Positions 45,334-53,978 of a stretch of DNA of 64,000 nt are shown in pieces. The first letter of the stretch is position 1; every line of letters begins with the position of its first letter. Under the pieces are notes generated by a model that had not been told where the DNA came from, did no database searches, and worked only from the letters and a program-made list of their open reading frames with translations. A program made the position numbers and the translations under genes. This DNA is from Conyzicola nivalis_A (GTDB taxonomy: Bacteria > Actinomycetota > Actinomycetes > Actinomycetales > Microbacteriaceae), in NCBI RefSeq assembly GCF_040548875.1, contig NZ_JBEPSJ010000002.1, positions 186,001 through 250,000 on the forward strand, written 5' to 3'.

Positions 45334-45406
45334 TGGACCCTAGGAGATTTGAACTCCTGACCTCCTCGATGCGAACGAGGCGCGCTACCAACTGCGCCAA
45401 GGGCCC
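45334..45406 (-). tRNA. tRNA-Ala (anticodon CGC)
   Basis: 73 nt on the minus strand: acceptor GGGCCCT/AGGGTCC (one G-U), D-arm GCGC AGTTGGTA GCGC, anticodon stem CCTCG/CGAGG with loop TTCGCAT, T-arm AGGAG TTCAAAT CTCCT, discriminator A. Anticodon at 45371-45373. No encoded CCA. All stems are intact. Confidence 0.97.
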
Positions 45407-45469
45407 GTGTTGCAGTGCAACATTATCACGCCCGTGGTGGTCTTTCGATCCGCGGGCGGGGAGGCGGAT

Positions 45470-46399
45470 CTAGCTCGCTGCGCGACGGCGACGCAGCACG
45501 GCGTCGAGGTCGGGGGCGGCTGTCGCGCCCTGCTCGACGATGCCCATGGCGGCGAACCGGCTCGGGCGTGCGATCGGAATCGGCGGGGTCGCGGGCGCTG
45601 CAGCGGCGGCCTGGGCGGCGCGCAGCTCGCGTTCGGCCTCGGCTGCCGCCTCGCGCAGCTCGGCGGCGACCTCGTCGGCCACGATGACCACGGGCTCGGG
45701 CGCCGGGCGCGAGAGGTAGAGCGGCTTGGGGATCGGGACCGGGGTCCATTCCTTCTGGGCCACGGGAGCGGGAGCCTCGCGGCGCACCGGGACCGTGCGC
45801 TGCACCGGGGTGCGCACCACGGGGCGGGCGATGGCGGCGGCACGGGCGCGGCTCACCGAGGCGAGCCGGCCGAGCATGGCGAACGAGGTGACCGCGCCGA
45901 CGCCGGCGAAGGCGAGGACCGCGGGGGCGCCGGCCGCGAGCCCGGAGGTGAACACGAAGACGAGCTGCACGACGAGAGCCGCGAGCGACCCGAAGAAGAC
46001 GGCGGAGGTGACCCCGCGGGTGCGACGCAGTCGCCGCGACGCGACCGACTGGGACGCGACGACGGCGGCGAGAGCCGGCTGCGCCTCCGCGAGCTGACGT
46101 GTGGCCGTGCGGGCCAGGGCGGCATCCCGAGCCCTCGCGACGGCATCGGCAAGCTGCTGTTGCTGCAGCAGGCTGCGCTGGAATGCCGCGACGCTACGCG
46201 CCGACGTCTCGGCGTGCACCTCGACGGGCACCTCGGCGCTCTCGGCGAGGATGCGGAGCGTCTGCTGCAGCCGCACCGCGTTGCGCTCCGTCGCGAGGTA
46301 TTCGCGGCGCCGGAGCCAGGTGGGCACGAGGTAGACGAGCCAGAGCCCTGCCGCGAGCGCGAGCATGGCGCCACTGCTGAGTCCGCCCGAAAGGTTCAT
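45470..46399 (-). CDS. Membrane protein of the galU-rimJ locus (Rv0996-like)
   Basis: 309 aa. N-terminal membrane helix (AMLALAAGLWLVYLVPTWLRRREY), two further helices around residues 130-180 (SAVFFGSLAALVVQLVFVFT), and a long basic, Pro/Ala-rich cytoplasmic tail with an EVAAELREAAAEAERELRAA helix. Position and topology match the membrane protein that follows rimJ in mycobacteria (Rv0996). Function unknown; divisome or envelope roles are only speculation. Confidence 0.8.
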   Translation of the reverse strand: MNLSGGLSSGAMLALAAGLWLVYLVPTWLRRREYLATERNAVRLQQTLRILAESAEVPVEVHAETSARSVAAFQRSLLQQQQLADAVARARDAALARTATRQLAEAQPALAAVVASQSVASRRLRRTRGVTSAVFFGSLAALVVQLVFVFTSGLAAGAPAVLAFAGVGAVTSFAMLGRLASVSRARAAAIARPVVRTPVQRTVPVRREAPAPVAQKEWTPVPIPKPLYLSRPAPEPVVIVADEVAAELREAAAEAERELRAAQAAAAAPATPPIPIARPSRFAAMGIVEQGATAAPDLDAVLRRRRAAS

Positions 46400-46467
46400 G
46401 TGCCTAAGTTACGAGTGATAGAGGGGAAAGCCGAGGACTTCGACAGGGTGTGTTCGCGCCGCGACGC

Positions 46468-47121
46468 TCAGCCGATGGGGATCGGGCGTTGCGCCTTCTC
46501 CCGATCCGCGGGCGGGATTACCGCGTTCTCGGCGGGCACCCGGCCGTCGTGCCAGCGTCGCAGCACGCCGGTGGGCAGCTCTTCGACGGTCAGTGCGAAG
46601 CAGAAATGGTCGCGCCAGTCGCCGTTGATGTGGATGTACCGGCGCCGCAGTCCCTCGTAGCGGAAGCCGAGCTTCTCGACCACGCGCAGGCTCGGCTCGT
46701 TCTCGGGCCGGATGCAGATCTCGATGCGGTGCAGCCCGACGGTGAAGAAGCAGTGGTCGCTCGCGAGGGCGACCGCGGTGGGCGTGAGCCCCTTGCCCGC
46801 GAACCGCTCGGACACCCAGTAGCCGATGGTCGCCATCGACACCGAGCCGTAGCTGATCGACGACACGTTCAACTGCCCGGCGAGCTCGCCCCGGTATTCG
46901 ATGATGAACGGCAGGCCGAGCCCCGCGCGGGCGTTGGACTGCAGGTGACGGATGCTGGCGCGCACGTCGAAACTCATCGGTCCGACCGGGTTGGTCGCCT
47001 CCCACTTGCGCAGCCACGTGCGGTTCTCGAGCAGTTCGCGCTCGAGCGCACGGGCGTCGCGGAGGCGCACCGGCCGGATCGTGATGTCCCCGTCGCGCAG
47101 GGTGGGGATGAGGGTCGACAT
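46468..47121 (-). CDS. RimJ/RimL-type GNAT acetyltransferase
   Basis: 217 aa from ATG 47121; the longer in-frame ORF is a shadow of galU. Features: ITIRPVRLRDARALE, GYWVSERFAGKGLTPTAVAL (acetyl-CoA site), IEICIRPENEPSLRVVEKLG and HFCFALTVEEL. Matches the RimJ-like gene downstream of galU in actinobacteria. May acetylate a ribosomal or other protein N-terminus; substrate unproven. Confidence 0.9.
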   Translation of the reverse strand: MSTLIPTLRDGDITIRPVRLRDARALERELLENRTWLRKWEATNPVGPMSFDVRASIRHLQSNARAGLGLPFIIEYRGELAGQLNVSSISYGSVSMATIGYWVSERFAGKGLTPTAVALASDHCFFTVGLHRIEICIRPENEPSLRVVEKLGFRYEGLRRRYIHINGDWRDHFCFALTVEELPTGVLRRWHDGRVPAENAVIPPADREKAQRPIPIG

Positions 47122-47153
47122 GGTTAGTCCAGTATGCCCTCCCCGTCGGGCGG

Positions 47154-48047
47154 CTAGTCCTCCAGAGTGGCCGAGAATTCCTTCAGCCACGGGCGGAGCT
47201 CGGGACCGAGGTCTTCGCGTTCGACGGCGAGCTGCACGATCGCCTTGATGTAGTCGAGACGGTCTCCCGTGTCGTAACGGCGGCCGCGGAAGACGACGCC
47301 GTACACGCCACCGGCGATGTTGTTCTTGGCCTGGGTGCGCAGCGCGTCCGTCAGCTGGATCTCGTTGCCCTTGCCGGGCTCCGTGTTCTCGAGGATGTCG
47401 AAGATGTCGGGCTGCAGCACGTAGCGGCCGATGATCGCGTAGTTCGAGGGGGCGGTGCCCTCTGCGGGCTTCTCGACGAGGTCGAGCACCTTCACGACGT
47501 CGGGGCTTCCCGTGGCCTCGACGGTGGCGACACCGTACATGTGGGCGACCTCGGGTGCCACCTCCATGAGGGCGATGACGGTGCACTCCCGCTTGTTCTG
47601 CTCTTCGATCATGCGGGCGAGAAGCACGTCGCGGGAGTCGATGAGGTCGTCGCCGAGCAGCACCGCGAACGGCTGGTTGCCGACGTGCATGTGGGCGCGC
47701 AGCACCGCGTGGCCGAGACCGCGCGGGTCTCCCTGGCGCACGTAGTGCATGTCGGCGAGGTCGTTGGAGTACTCGACCTTGTGCAGGCGATCGGTGTCGC
47801 CCTTCGTCGTGAGGGTGGCCTCGAGCTCGGTGGCGCGGTCGAAGTGGTTCTCCAGCGCGGTCTTGTTGCGACCGGTGATGAGCAGGACATCGGTGAGTCC
47901 TGCGGCTACGGCCTCTTCGACGACGTACTGGATGGCCGGCTTGTCGACGACCGGCAGCATCTCCTTCGGCATTGCTTTCGTGGCCGGAAGGAATCGTGTT
48001 CCGAGTCCGGCGGCGGGAATGACTGCTTTTGTAATTCTGAAGGCCAT
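47154..48047 (-). CDS. galU: UTP-glucose-1-phosphate uridylyltransferase
   Basis: 297 aa from ATG 48047; a TTG at 48068 would add 7 residues unlike the family. Motifs: AVIPAAGLGTRFLPATKAMP, DKPAIQYVVEEAVAAGL, FAVLLGDDLID, VVKVLDLVEKP, and YDTGDRLDYIKAIVQLA. Makes UDP-glucose for cell-envelope glycans. Divergent from the 5-formyl-THF cyclo-ligase gene. In mycobacteria a moeA gene separates galU and rimJ; it is absent here. Confidence 0.97.
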   Translation of the reverse strand: MAFRITKAVIPAAGLGTRFLPATKAMPKEMLPVVDKPAIQYVVEEAVAAGLTDVLLITGRNKTALENHFDRATELEATLTTKGDTDRLHKVEYSNDLADMHYVRQGDPRGLGHAVLRAHMHVGNQPFAVLLGDDLIDSRDVLLARMIEEQNKRECTVIALMEVAPEVAHMYGVATVEATGSPDVVKVLDLVEKPAEGTAPSNYAIIGRYVLQPDIFDILENTEPGKGNEIQLTDALRTQAKNNIAGGVYGVVFRGRRYDTGDRLDYIKAIVQLAVEREDLGPELRPWLKEFSATLED

Positions 48048-48085
48048 AACCGAAAGGCTACCGGGCAACCTCGTAGGATTGGAGG

Positions 48086-48664
48086 ATGTCAGACGACGTC
48101 ACGTTGGAGAAACGCGCTCTACGCGCGGAGTTACGCGAGCGGCGCCGCACGATGACTACCCCCGAACGGGGCAAAGTTAACCTGGCCGTAACATCGAACC
48201 TCATTCAGTTAACCGAGAGCCTCGGCGTGTCGTCGATAGCTGCGTATCTCTCGACAAACGACGAGCCGGACACGCGAGAGTTCCTCCACTGGGCCTGCGC
48301 GCAGGGCATCCGGGTGCTGCTGCCCATCTCGAGGGAAGACGGTCTGCTCGACTGGGCGCCGTACGACGGCAAGGACGAAGACGAGGACGTCTTCGGAATG
48401 CCCACACCGACCACCGAGCTTCTCGGGCCGATCGCCATCAACGACGTCGACCTCATCATCGTGCCGGCGGCCACCGTCGACCGCACCGGGATGCGCATGG
48501 GCTGGGGCCGCGGCTACTTCGACAAGACGCTCGGCAGCATGGAGCAGTGCCCCCCGGTCTATGCTGTGATATTCGACAGCGAACTCGTCGACACCGTGCC
48601 CAGCGAGGTGCACGACCAGCGAGTCAACGGCGTAGTCACGCCCGGCGGCATCACCACCTTCTAG
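48086..48664 (+). CDS. 5-formyltetrahydrofolate cyclo-ligase
   Basis: 192 aa. The family signature RTGMRMGWGRGYFDKTL is complete, with EKRALRAELRERRRTM at the N-terminus and LIIVPAATVDR before it. Converts 5-formyl-THF to 5,10-methenyl-THF with ATP. Followed after 27 bp by an FmdB-type gene and then mscL, an order shared with mycobacteria. Confidence 0.95.
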   Translation: MSDDVTLEKRALRAELRERRRTMTTPERGKVNLAVTSNLIQLTESLGVSSIAAYLSTNDEPDTREFLHWACAQGIRVLLPISREDGLLDWAPYDGKDEDEDVFGMPTPTTELLGPIAINDVDLIIVPAATVDRTGMRMGWGRGYFDKTLGSMEQCPPVYAVIFDSELVDTVPSEVHDQRVNGVVTPGGITTF

Positions 48665-48691
48665 AGCCGTCCATCTTTTCAGGAGTTCTCC

Positions 48692-49024
48692 TTGCCTACC
48701 TACTCGTACAAGCACCTCGATGACGGCACCACGTTCGACGTGTACCAGTCGTTCACCGACCCCGACCTCACGGTCTCGCCGGTCGACGGCCGCCCGGTGC
48801 GCAAGGTCTTCTCCCCCATCGGCGTGAGCTTCAGCGGAAGCGGCTTCTACCGCAACGACTCGCGTAGCGAGAACAAGACGTCGGATGCCCCGGGCAAGAA
48901 GTCGACCCCCGCCGAGACGTCGTCGGCGCCGGCCGCGACATCCGCTCCGGCCGCGTCTGCGGCACCGGCCAGCACGTCGGCACCGGCCGCCTCGTCAGCA
49001 CCCGCCGCCAAGCCCTCCGTCTAG
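48692..49024 (+). CDS. FmdB-family protein that has lost its zinc-ribbon cysteines
   Basis: 110 aa from TTG 48692 with AGGAG 6 nt upstream. Residues 1-60 align with FmdB-type regulators: MPTYSYKHLDDGTTFDVYQS, FTDPDLTVSPVDGRPVRKV, then FSPIGVSFSGSGFYRNDSR. Where homologues have MPTYxYxCxxCGxxF and CPxCG, this protein has HLDD and SPVD, so there is no Cys at all. The C-terminal half is a Pro/Ala/Ser-rich low-complexity tail. In M. tuberculosis the homologue Rv0991c is a redox-sensitive zinc-binding chaperone; that mechanism cannot operate here. Confidence 0.88.
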   Translation: MPTYSYKHLDDGTTFDVYQSFTDPDLTVSPVDGRPVRKVFSPIGVSFSGSGFYRNDSRSENKTSDAPGKKSTPAETSSAPAATSAPAASAAPASTSAPAASSAPAAKPSV

Positions 49025-49072
49025 GCTGGGAATGAGCGTTCTTCGCTCGTACCTACGTCAAGGAGTGTCTGC

Positions 49073-49546
49073 ATGAAGGGTTTCAAGGAGTTCATCCTCC
49101 GCGGAAACGTGATCGACCTCGCGGTCGCCGTCGTGATCGGTGCCGCGTTCACGGCCATCGTCACCTCGATCGTGAACGGAGTCTTCAACCCTGCGATCGG
49201 CGCGCTGTTCAGGGCCGAGAGCCTCAATGACGCACTCGACGTGGTCATCCCGACGACCGGTGGCGGCGAGGCCACCATCAAATTCGGCGTGGTCGTCGCC
49301 GCGCTCATCCAGTTCCTGCTGGTGGCGGCCGTCGTCTACTTCGCCCTCATCATCCCGATCAACTACCTGAAGAAGGTCTCGTTCGCGAAGAAGAAGGAAG
49401 AGATCGCGGCCGGCGTCGAAGACCCGGCGAAGGAGCCCAGCGAGGTCGAGCTGCTCATCGAGATCAGAAACCTCCTGGCGTCGGGCTCGGCGGCTTCGTC
49501 TGCCATGTCCGATCCGAAGGGCAAGCACAGCGACGTGGTGGGGTAG
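49073..49546 (+). CDS. mscL: Large-conductance mechanosensitive channel
   Basis: 157 aa, slightly longer than typical. N-terminal MKGFKEFILRGNVIDLAVAV is the classic MscL signature; second membrane helix VAALIQFLLVAAVVYFALII, followed by INYLKK and a cytoplasmic helix (PSEVELLIEIRNLLA). Opens under membrane tension to release solutes on osmotic downshock. Shares the FmdB-cyclo-ligase neighbourhood of mycobacterial mscL. Confidence 0.97.
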   Translation: MKGFKEFILRGNVIDLAVAVVIGAAFTAIVTSIVNGVFNPAIGALFRAESLNDALDVVIPTTGGGEATIKFGVVVAALIQFLLVAAVVYFALIIPINYLKKVSFAKKKEEIAAGVEDPAKEPSEVELLIEIRNLLASGSAASSAMSDPKGKHSDVVG

Positions 49547-49563
49547 CGCTGCCGCCGAACCCG

Positions 49564-49969
49564 CCGGTTGAGTAGGGCCGTCCACGGCCCGTATCGAAAC
49601 CGCGCCGCGTCCGCACCCAGTCTCGCGCCCGCGCCCGCGCCCGCGAGTGCAGTTGTGCGCCATGCTCGGGGCGCATCCGGGGCACAACTGCACTCTTGAC
49701 GACCCTGGCTGGCCATTCGTGGTCGTGATCCCGCCGGCCGAGTGTGCCGAACTGGCCAGCCGGCGTCCAACCAGCCGGATGGTCGCGGTCACGCGCCGTC
49801 GCGCTCACCACTCGCCCTCGCGCCCGCACTCGCCACTCACCCGCACCCGCGACAGTGCAGTTGTGCGCCATGCTCGGGGCGCATCCGGGGCACAACTGCA
49901 CTCTCGACGACCTGACGCGGCGGGACGCGAGGTTTCGATACGGTCGCTGAGCGACCTACTCAACCAGCG
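49564..49969. repeat. Compound intergenic island: outer inverted GGTTTCGATACG repeats flanking two identical hairpins
   Basis: The 432 bp between mscL and the next gene hold no gene. The outer elements are CCGGTTGAGTAGG...GTATCGAAACC (49564-49602) and its inverse GGTTTCGATACGGTCGCT...CTACTCAACCAGCG (49931-49969). Inside, a 49-bp hairpin is present twice, identically, at 49646-49694 and 49854-49902. Its arms are AGTGCAGTTGTGC and GCACAACTGCACT. The intervening DNA is G+C-rich with CGC-CCG runs. No transposase or protein-coding content was seen. The layout is that of a non-autonomous MITE-like or repeated palindromic element. Confidence 0.88.
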
Positions 49970-49978
49970 AAGGGCGGG

Positions 49979-50140
49979 TCAGCCCCAGTGCGGCGGCTTG
50001 TCGGCCTTGAGGCGCTCGTCGTTCTCGGTGCCCGAGGTGCGGGGCTCCTCCGGCTGCGGCGTCGGGTCGCTGCCGGCCGGAGGCTCGGTCGTGACCCTGC
50101 GACGCTTCGGACGCGGCTTCGGTGTCTCGGGAGACGCCAT
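49979..50140 (-). CDS. Small basic protein, cotranscribed with the pseudo-helicase
   Basis: 53 aa from ATG 50140. Sequence MASPETPKPRPKRRRVTTEP then a Pro-rich middle and the ending LKADKPPHWG. It starts 2 nt after the stop of the large upstream helicase-like gene. I do not recognise a family; the ending looks like a conserved tail. Likely disordered and positively charged at the N-terminus. Confidence 0.6.
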   Translation of the reverse strand: MASPETPKPRPKRRRVTTEPPAGSDPTPQPEEPRTSGTENDERLKADKPPHWG

Positions 50141-50142
50141 CG

Positions 50143-53100
50143 CTACTGCTGGATGATCGTGATCGGCTCGGTGACCGGGCTGGTGTCGACGCCGAGGGTC
50201 TCCATGACCCGACGCGCGACGGCGTCTGGATCGCTGAACAGCTCGAACGCGTGAACTCGCAGGTAGTGCCATCCGAGGCGTCGCAGCAGTTCCGGGCGCA
50301 GCCGCAGCGACTCACGCAGCGTGGTCTGCCCCAGCATCGCGTCGGTCTCGACGGTGACGCAGACGCCGCCGTGCGAGGCGACCAGGCCGAGCTTGCCGCG
50401 GTGCCCGAGGGCGACACGGATCCCCCGGTGCTCGAGACGACGCGCCAGGTCGACGAGCATGGGGTCGCTGTCGTCGGGAAGCGGGATGTCGGCGAGGCGC
50501 GCGTCCACCTCGGCGAGGATCTCGGCGAGGGCGATGGCACCGTGGCTCATCCGGTCGCCGTCGATGTCGGCCGGCTCGAAGCAGGTCACGATCACCATCG
50601 AGCGGCGGGCGCGGGTCATCGCGACGGCGAGCAGGCGCTCTCCGCCCGGCTGGCCGAGCACGCCGAAGTTGGAGAGCACACGGCCGTGCGGGGTGCGCCC
50701 GAAGCCGATCGAGAAGATGACGCGGTCGCGGCTCTCGGCCACGGCCTGATCGATCGTCATGACCGCGAACGGCTCGGGACGGTCTCCGATGATGAAGTCG
50801 TTGAGCTCGGGGCGCGTCGTGACGGCCGTGAGCACCGCCTGCTGCACCCGCACGGCGTGCAGCGGGCTCGCGGTGATGACCATGAGCGACTCGCGCGAGC
50901 GTTCGGCGGCGTGGGCGAGCACGAGCTCGACGACGCGGTTGACCTCGGCGTCGACGCTCTCGACGGCTCCGGTGTAGCTGTCGGGCAGCCCGTGGCCGTC
51001 GGCGACGAAGTCCATGGCGAGGCTGCCGTGCCCGAGGAAGCTTCCGGCCCAGGGCAGCGACTGGATGCGACCGCCGTAGAAGCGGCGGTTCACCAGCTCG
51101 GCGAGATCCTCCCCTCCCGGGCGGTAGCTGCGCGTGAGCGAGAACGTGGGCAGGATCGAGCCGAGCCGCGACAACGACGAGTTCTCGTGCAGGTCGTCGA
51201 GCGTCTCCTCGTCGGGTGCCGGCGGCTGCTCGGTGAACTGGTCGTCGATCGCGATCGCGAAGGCGGCGGGCGTCTGGGTGACCGGGTCGCCGAACGCGAC
51301 GACCTGCTTGGCGCGGCGGATGGCGCCGACCGTCTCGGCGATCGTGGTGGCGCCCGCGTCGACCAGGATCACGGCGTCGAACGGCATGCTGTCGGCGATC
51401 GTGGCGACCTCGTAGGGAGAGGCGAGCCAGACCGGAGCGACCGCGCGGGAGAGGTGGGGCGCGGTGGTCTGCAGGTCGAAGGCGTCCATCTGGCTGCGCA
51501 GCAGGAGCTTCTTCAGCAGGCGGCCCTCGTCAGGCCAGTCGACGAGTCCGATCTTCCAGTTCTCGGCGAGCTGCCACGACAGCAGCTGGGCGCTGCCGGT
51601 GGCGTGCGCGTCGTCGACGAGACGGAAGTCGGCCTCGAGACGGTCGAGCACGGGGGTGTTCGCGCCGAGGAGGGCACGGTCGGCGGCGAGCAGCGACTCG
51701 AGGGCCGACTGCCACCAGGCGAGTTCCAGCTCGGCCTCGACCTGCTCCTCGGGAACGTGGCGCTGTGCGAGGTCGGTGATGAGCGGATCGAGCTCGAGGT
51801 CGGTGAGCGTCTTCATGAGCGCGGTGCGCTCCTGCAGGTTGTGCAGCACGTCGGAGTCGGCCGCGAGCGCCCGCAGGTCGTCGATCAGCACCGCGACCGG
51901 CTGATTCGCGAGAGCGGTCTCCCTCGTGTCGAAACCGAGGGGCGCATCCAGCTTCGCCAGGTCCTGCTCGACCTGCTGGAGGGCGACGCGCACGTCGGCG
52001 ATGCCGACCGGGACCTCGGGCGCGACGCCCTCGGTCACGAACCGCTGCCAGAGCACGCGCTGCTGCTGGATGCGCAGGAGCGCGGCGTTCATGTCGCTCA
52101 CGTGCACGCCGGGGCGCACGTACTCGCGGGCGAGCTTCTTGAGGCGACGGCGGTTGGCGCCCGACATGTTCGGGCTGTCCTTGCGGGCGGAGGTCGCCAT
52201 GACGAGCTCGCCGATCGAGCGGTCGAAGACCATCGGGAGGAACTTGTCGAGGGTGTCGCGCAGATCGGTGAGCAGGCGCAGGTAGACGCCGAGCTCGTGG
52301 ATCGTGGCGAACGGGCGCATCCTGGTCGAGCTGATGACGGCGTTGGCGCGCTCGATGAGACGGGGCAGCTCTTCGTTCGAGAGCTTCTTGGCGAGCTCGT
52401 GGGCGCGCACGGCCTCGTCGCTCGTCGCGAACTGGGCGCCGTACCAGGGCGAGTCGCCCGGGCCGTACTTGAACTCGCCGAGCGCCGCGGCCTGCACCAT
52501 GGTCTCGGCGGCGTGGCGGCGGTCGCTCGCCAGCTTCTCCACCGACGAACGGGAGAGCCGCGCCGTCGTGGCGGGCGGGCTCGGCAGCAGTGCGAGACGG
52601 GACAGCTCGGTGACGCACTCGAGCACCGAGATGCCGAGAACGGGGTCGGGCTTGCTGAGCGCGCCGCGGTAGTCGAGCAGCACCTTGCGCAGGCGCACGA
52701 GGGCGTCGTCGACCTCGTCGACGTTGGGCTGTGCGGAGCGCTCGTTGCGCGAGATGGAGCGGATGATGTCGCGGCGCAGAGTGCGCGGCGCGGCGGCGAC
52801 GCCGGGCAGGCCGACGTCGTTGAGACGCTGGGCGATGCCGTGCAGCGAGGCACGCCGCGGGCTGACCACGAGCACGCGCTTGTTCTGGCCGACGAGGCTG
52901 CCGATCGCGTTGACGATCGTCTGGGTGCCGCCGGTTCCCGGCAGGGTCTTGACGACGAGCGAGTTGCCGGCGGCGATCTGGGCGATCACGTGCTCCTGCT
53001 CGGCGTCGGCGTCGAGCAGGAGGGTGTCGGTCTGCGGCGAGCGCTCGTCGGCGCTCTGGGCCTCGACGGCGATGAACGCGTCCTGGACGCTCGACTTCGC

Positions 53101-53847
53101 CGCAGGGTTTCCGGCGATGGCGTCGATGACGGGGTGGTCGAGGTCTGCGACATCCGCCACCATCGAGTTCGCGACGTCTGCGAAGGTGGAGACGACGAGG
53201 CGCGGGCTCACGTTGAACCACTCCAGGTGGCTGGTCAGTCCGCGGAGGCGGTCGATGACCGGGTTGGGCTTGAACGTGCCGTCGTCGTCGGTGAGTGCGA
53301 CGAACGCTGCCGCGTCGAGCTTGAGACCGAACTGGGCCTCGAGGGCGCGGGCGAGCTCGGGGTTGAGGAAGGCCGAGCCCTTGAGCTTGACCTCGAAGTC
53401 CCGACCGTGACGGCGGATGGCGAGGGGGCGAAGCAGCACGGGCGCGCGGAACTCGGCGCCCTCGAACTGCCACTCGGCGATGCCGATGCCGAGGTGCACG
53501 GCGTCGATGCCGCGAGCGGTCGACAGCTCGAGCCCCTTCGACGCGATCTGACCGGCCGCGACCTTCGCGCTGCGCAGGGCGAGGTCGTCGCGGATGAGGC
53601 TCGACAGCAGGGTCGTCTTGCCGGTGATGAACTGGGCGAGACCGCCGGGATGTGTCGTCGAGAGCTCGATGCGGGTGCGCGGGGCGTCGACGAAGTGCAG
53701 CAACGACGAGCGTCCGCCGATCGCGGAGAGCTCGGAACGCCAGGCGCTCCATGTCGGTTCCGCCACGTTTCCCGGCGCGTAGCTCGGGTCGCCCAGACTC
53801 AGCGCGTGCGGCGCCGTCACTTGTGGGCGCACATGGGCAACACCCAT
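50143..53847 (-). CDS. SF1 (UPF1/DNA2-like) helicase-fold protein with degenerate ATPase motifs and a C-terminal nuclease-like domain
   Basis: 1234 aa from ATG 53847, 5-6 nt after GAGGAGG. Architecture follows DUF4011-type helicases: N-terminal accessory region, SF1 core from ~290 to ~1100, and a C-terminal Vsr/DUF559-like fold (RRLEHRGIRVALGHRGKLGL). Motif I reads LPGTGGTQT: residue 307, the Walker A Lys, is Gly. Walker B reads AVILVDAGA (about 822-830) where DE is expected. Motif V has TIDQAVAESRD where TVxxxQGxERD is usual. Other motifs remain (VVSPRRASLHGI, VAFGDPVTQTP, TRSYRPGGEDL, VAMTRARRSM). ATP hydrolysis is probably lost. Overlapping shadow ORFs were set aside. Confidence 0.85.
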   Translation of the reverse strand: MGVAHVRPQVTAPHALSLGDPSYAPGNVAEPTWSAWRSELSAIGGRSSLLHFVDAPRTRIELSTTHPGGLAQFITGKTTLLSSLIRDDLALRSAKVAAGQIASKGLELSTARGIDAVHLGIGIAEWQFEGAEFRAPVLLRPLAIRRHGRDFEVKLKGSAFLNPELARALEAQFGLKLDAAAFVALTDDDGTFKPNPVIDRLRGLTSHLEWFNVSPRLVVSTFADVANSMVADVADLDHPVIDAIAGNPAAKSSVQDAFIAVEAQSADERSPQTDTLLLDADAEQEHVIAQIAAGNSLVVKTLPGTGGTQTIVNAIGSLVGQNKRVLVVSPRRASLHGIAQRLNDVGLPGVAAAPRTLRRDIIRSISRNERSAQPNVDEVDDALVRLRKVLLDYRGALSKPDPVLGISVLECVTELSRLALLPSPPATTARLSRSSVEKLASDRRHAAETMVQAAALGEFKYGPGDSPWYGAQFATSDEAVRAHELAKKLSNEELPRLIERANAVISSTRMRPFATIHELGVYLRLLTDLRDTLDKFLPMVFDRSIGELVMATSARKDSPNMSGANRRRLKKLAREYVRPGVHVSDMNAALLRIQQQRVLWQRFVTEGVAPEVPVGIADVRVALQQVEQDLAKLDAPLGFDTRETALANQPVAVLIDDLRALAADSDVLHNLQERTALMKTLTDLELDPLITDLAQRHVPEEQVEAELELAWWQSALESLLAADRALLGANTPVLDRLEADFRLVDDAHATGSAQLLSWQLAENWKIGLVDWPDEGRLLKKLLLRSQMDAFDLQTTAPHLSRAVAPVWLASPYEVATIADSMPFDAVILVDAGATTIAETVGAIRRAKQVVAFGDPVTQTPAAFAIAIDDQFTEQPPAPDEETLDDLHENSSLSRLGSILPTFSLTRSYRPGGEDLAELVNRRFYGGRIQSLPWAGSFLGHGSLAMDFVADGHGLPDSYTGAVESVDAEVNRVVELVLAHAAERSRESLMVITASPLHAVRVQQAVLTAVTTRPELNDFIIGDRPEPFAVMTIDQAVAESRDRVIFSIGFGRTPHGRVLSNFGVLGQPGGERLLAVAMTRARRSMVIVTCFEPADIDGDRMSHGAIALAEILAEVDARLADIPLPDDSDPMLVDLARRLEHRGIRVALGHRGKLGLVASHGGVCVTVETDAMLGQTTLRESLRLRPELLRRLGWHYLRVHAFELFSDPDAVARRVMETLGVDTSPVTEPITIIQQ

Positions 53848-53978
53848 GTCAGCCTCCTCAGGGAAGTCGTTGTCTGTTCTCTCGGCGCGCCACACATGGG
53901 CTACCTTAAGGGCCGATCGTCACAAAAGCGGGGAGGATACGCCGGTTTCTTCCAGTCTCGTCCCCGTAAAATGCTGGC

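Noticed and set aside
49564..49969. CRISPR array
   Set aside because: Only two identical hairpins 208 bp apart, with no regular spacers and no cas genes.
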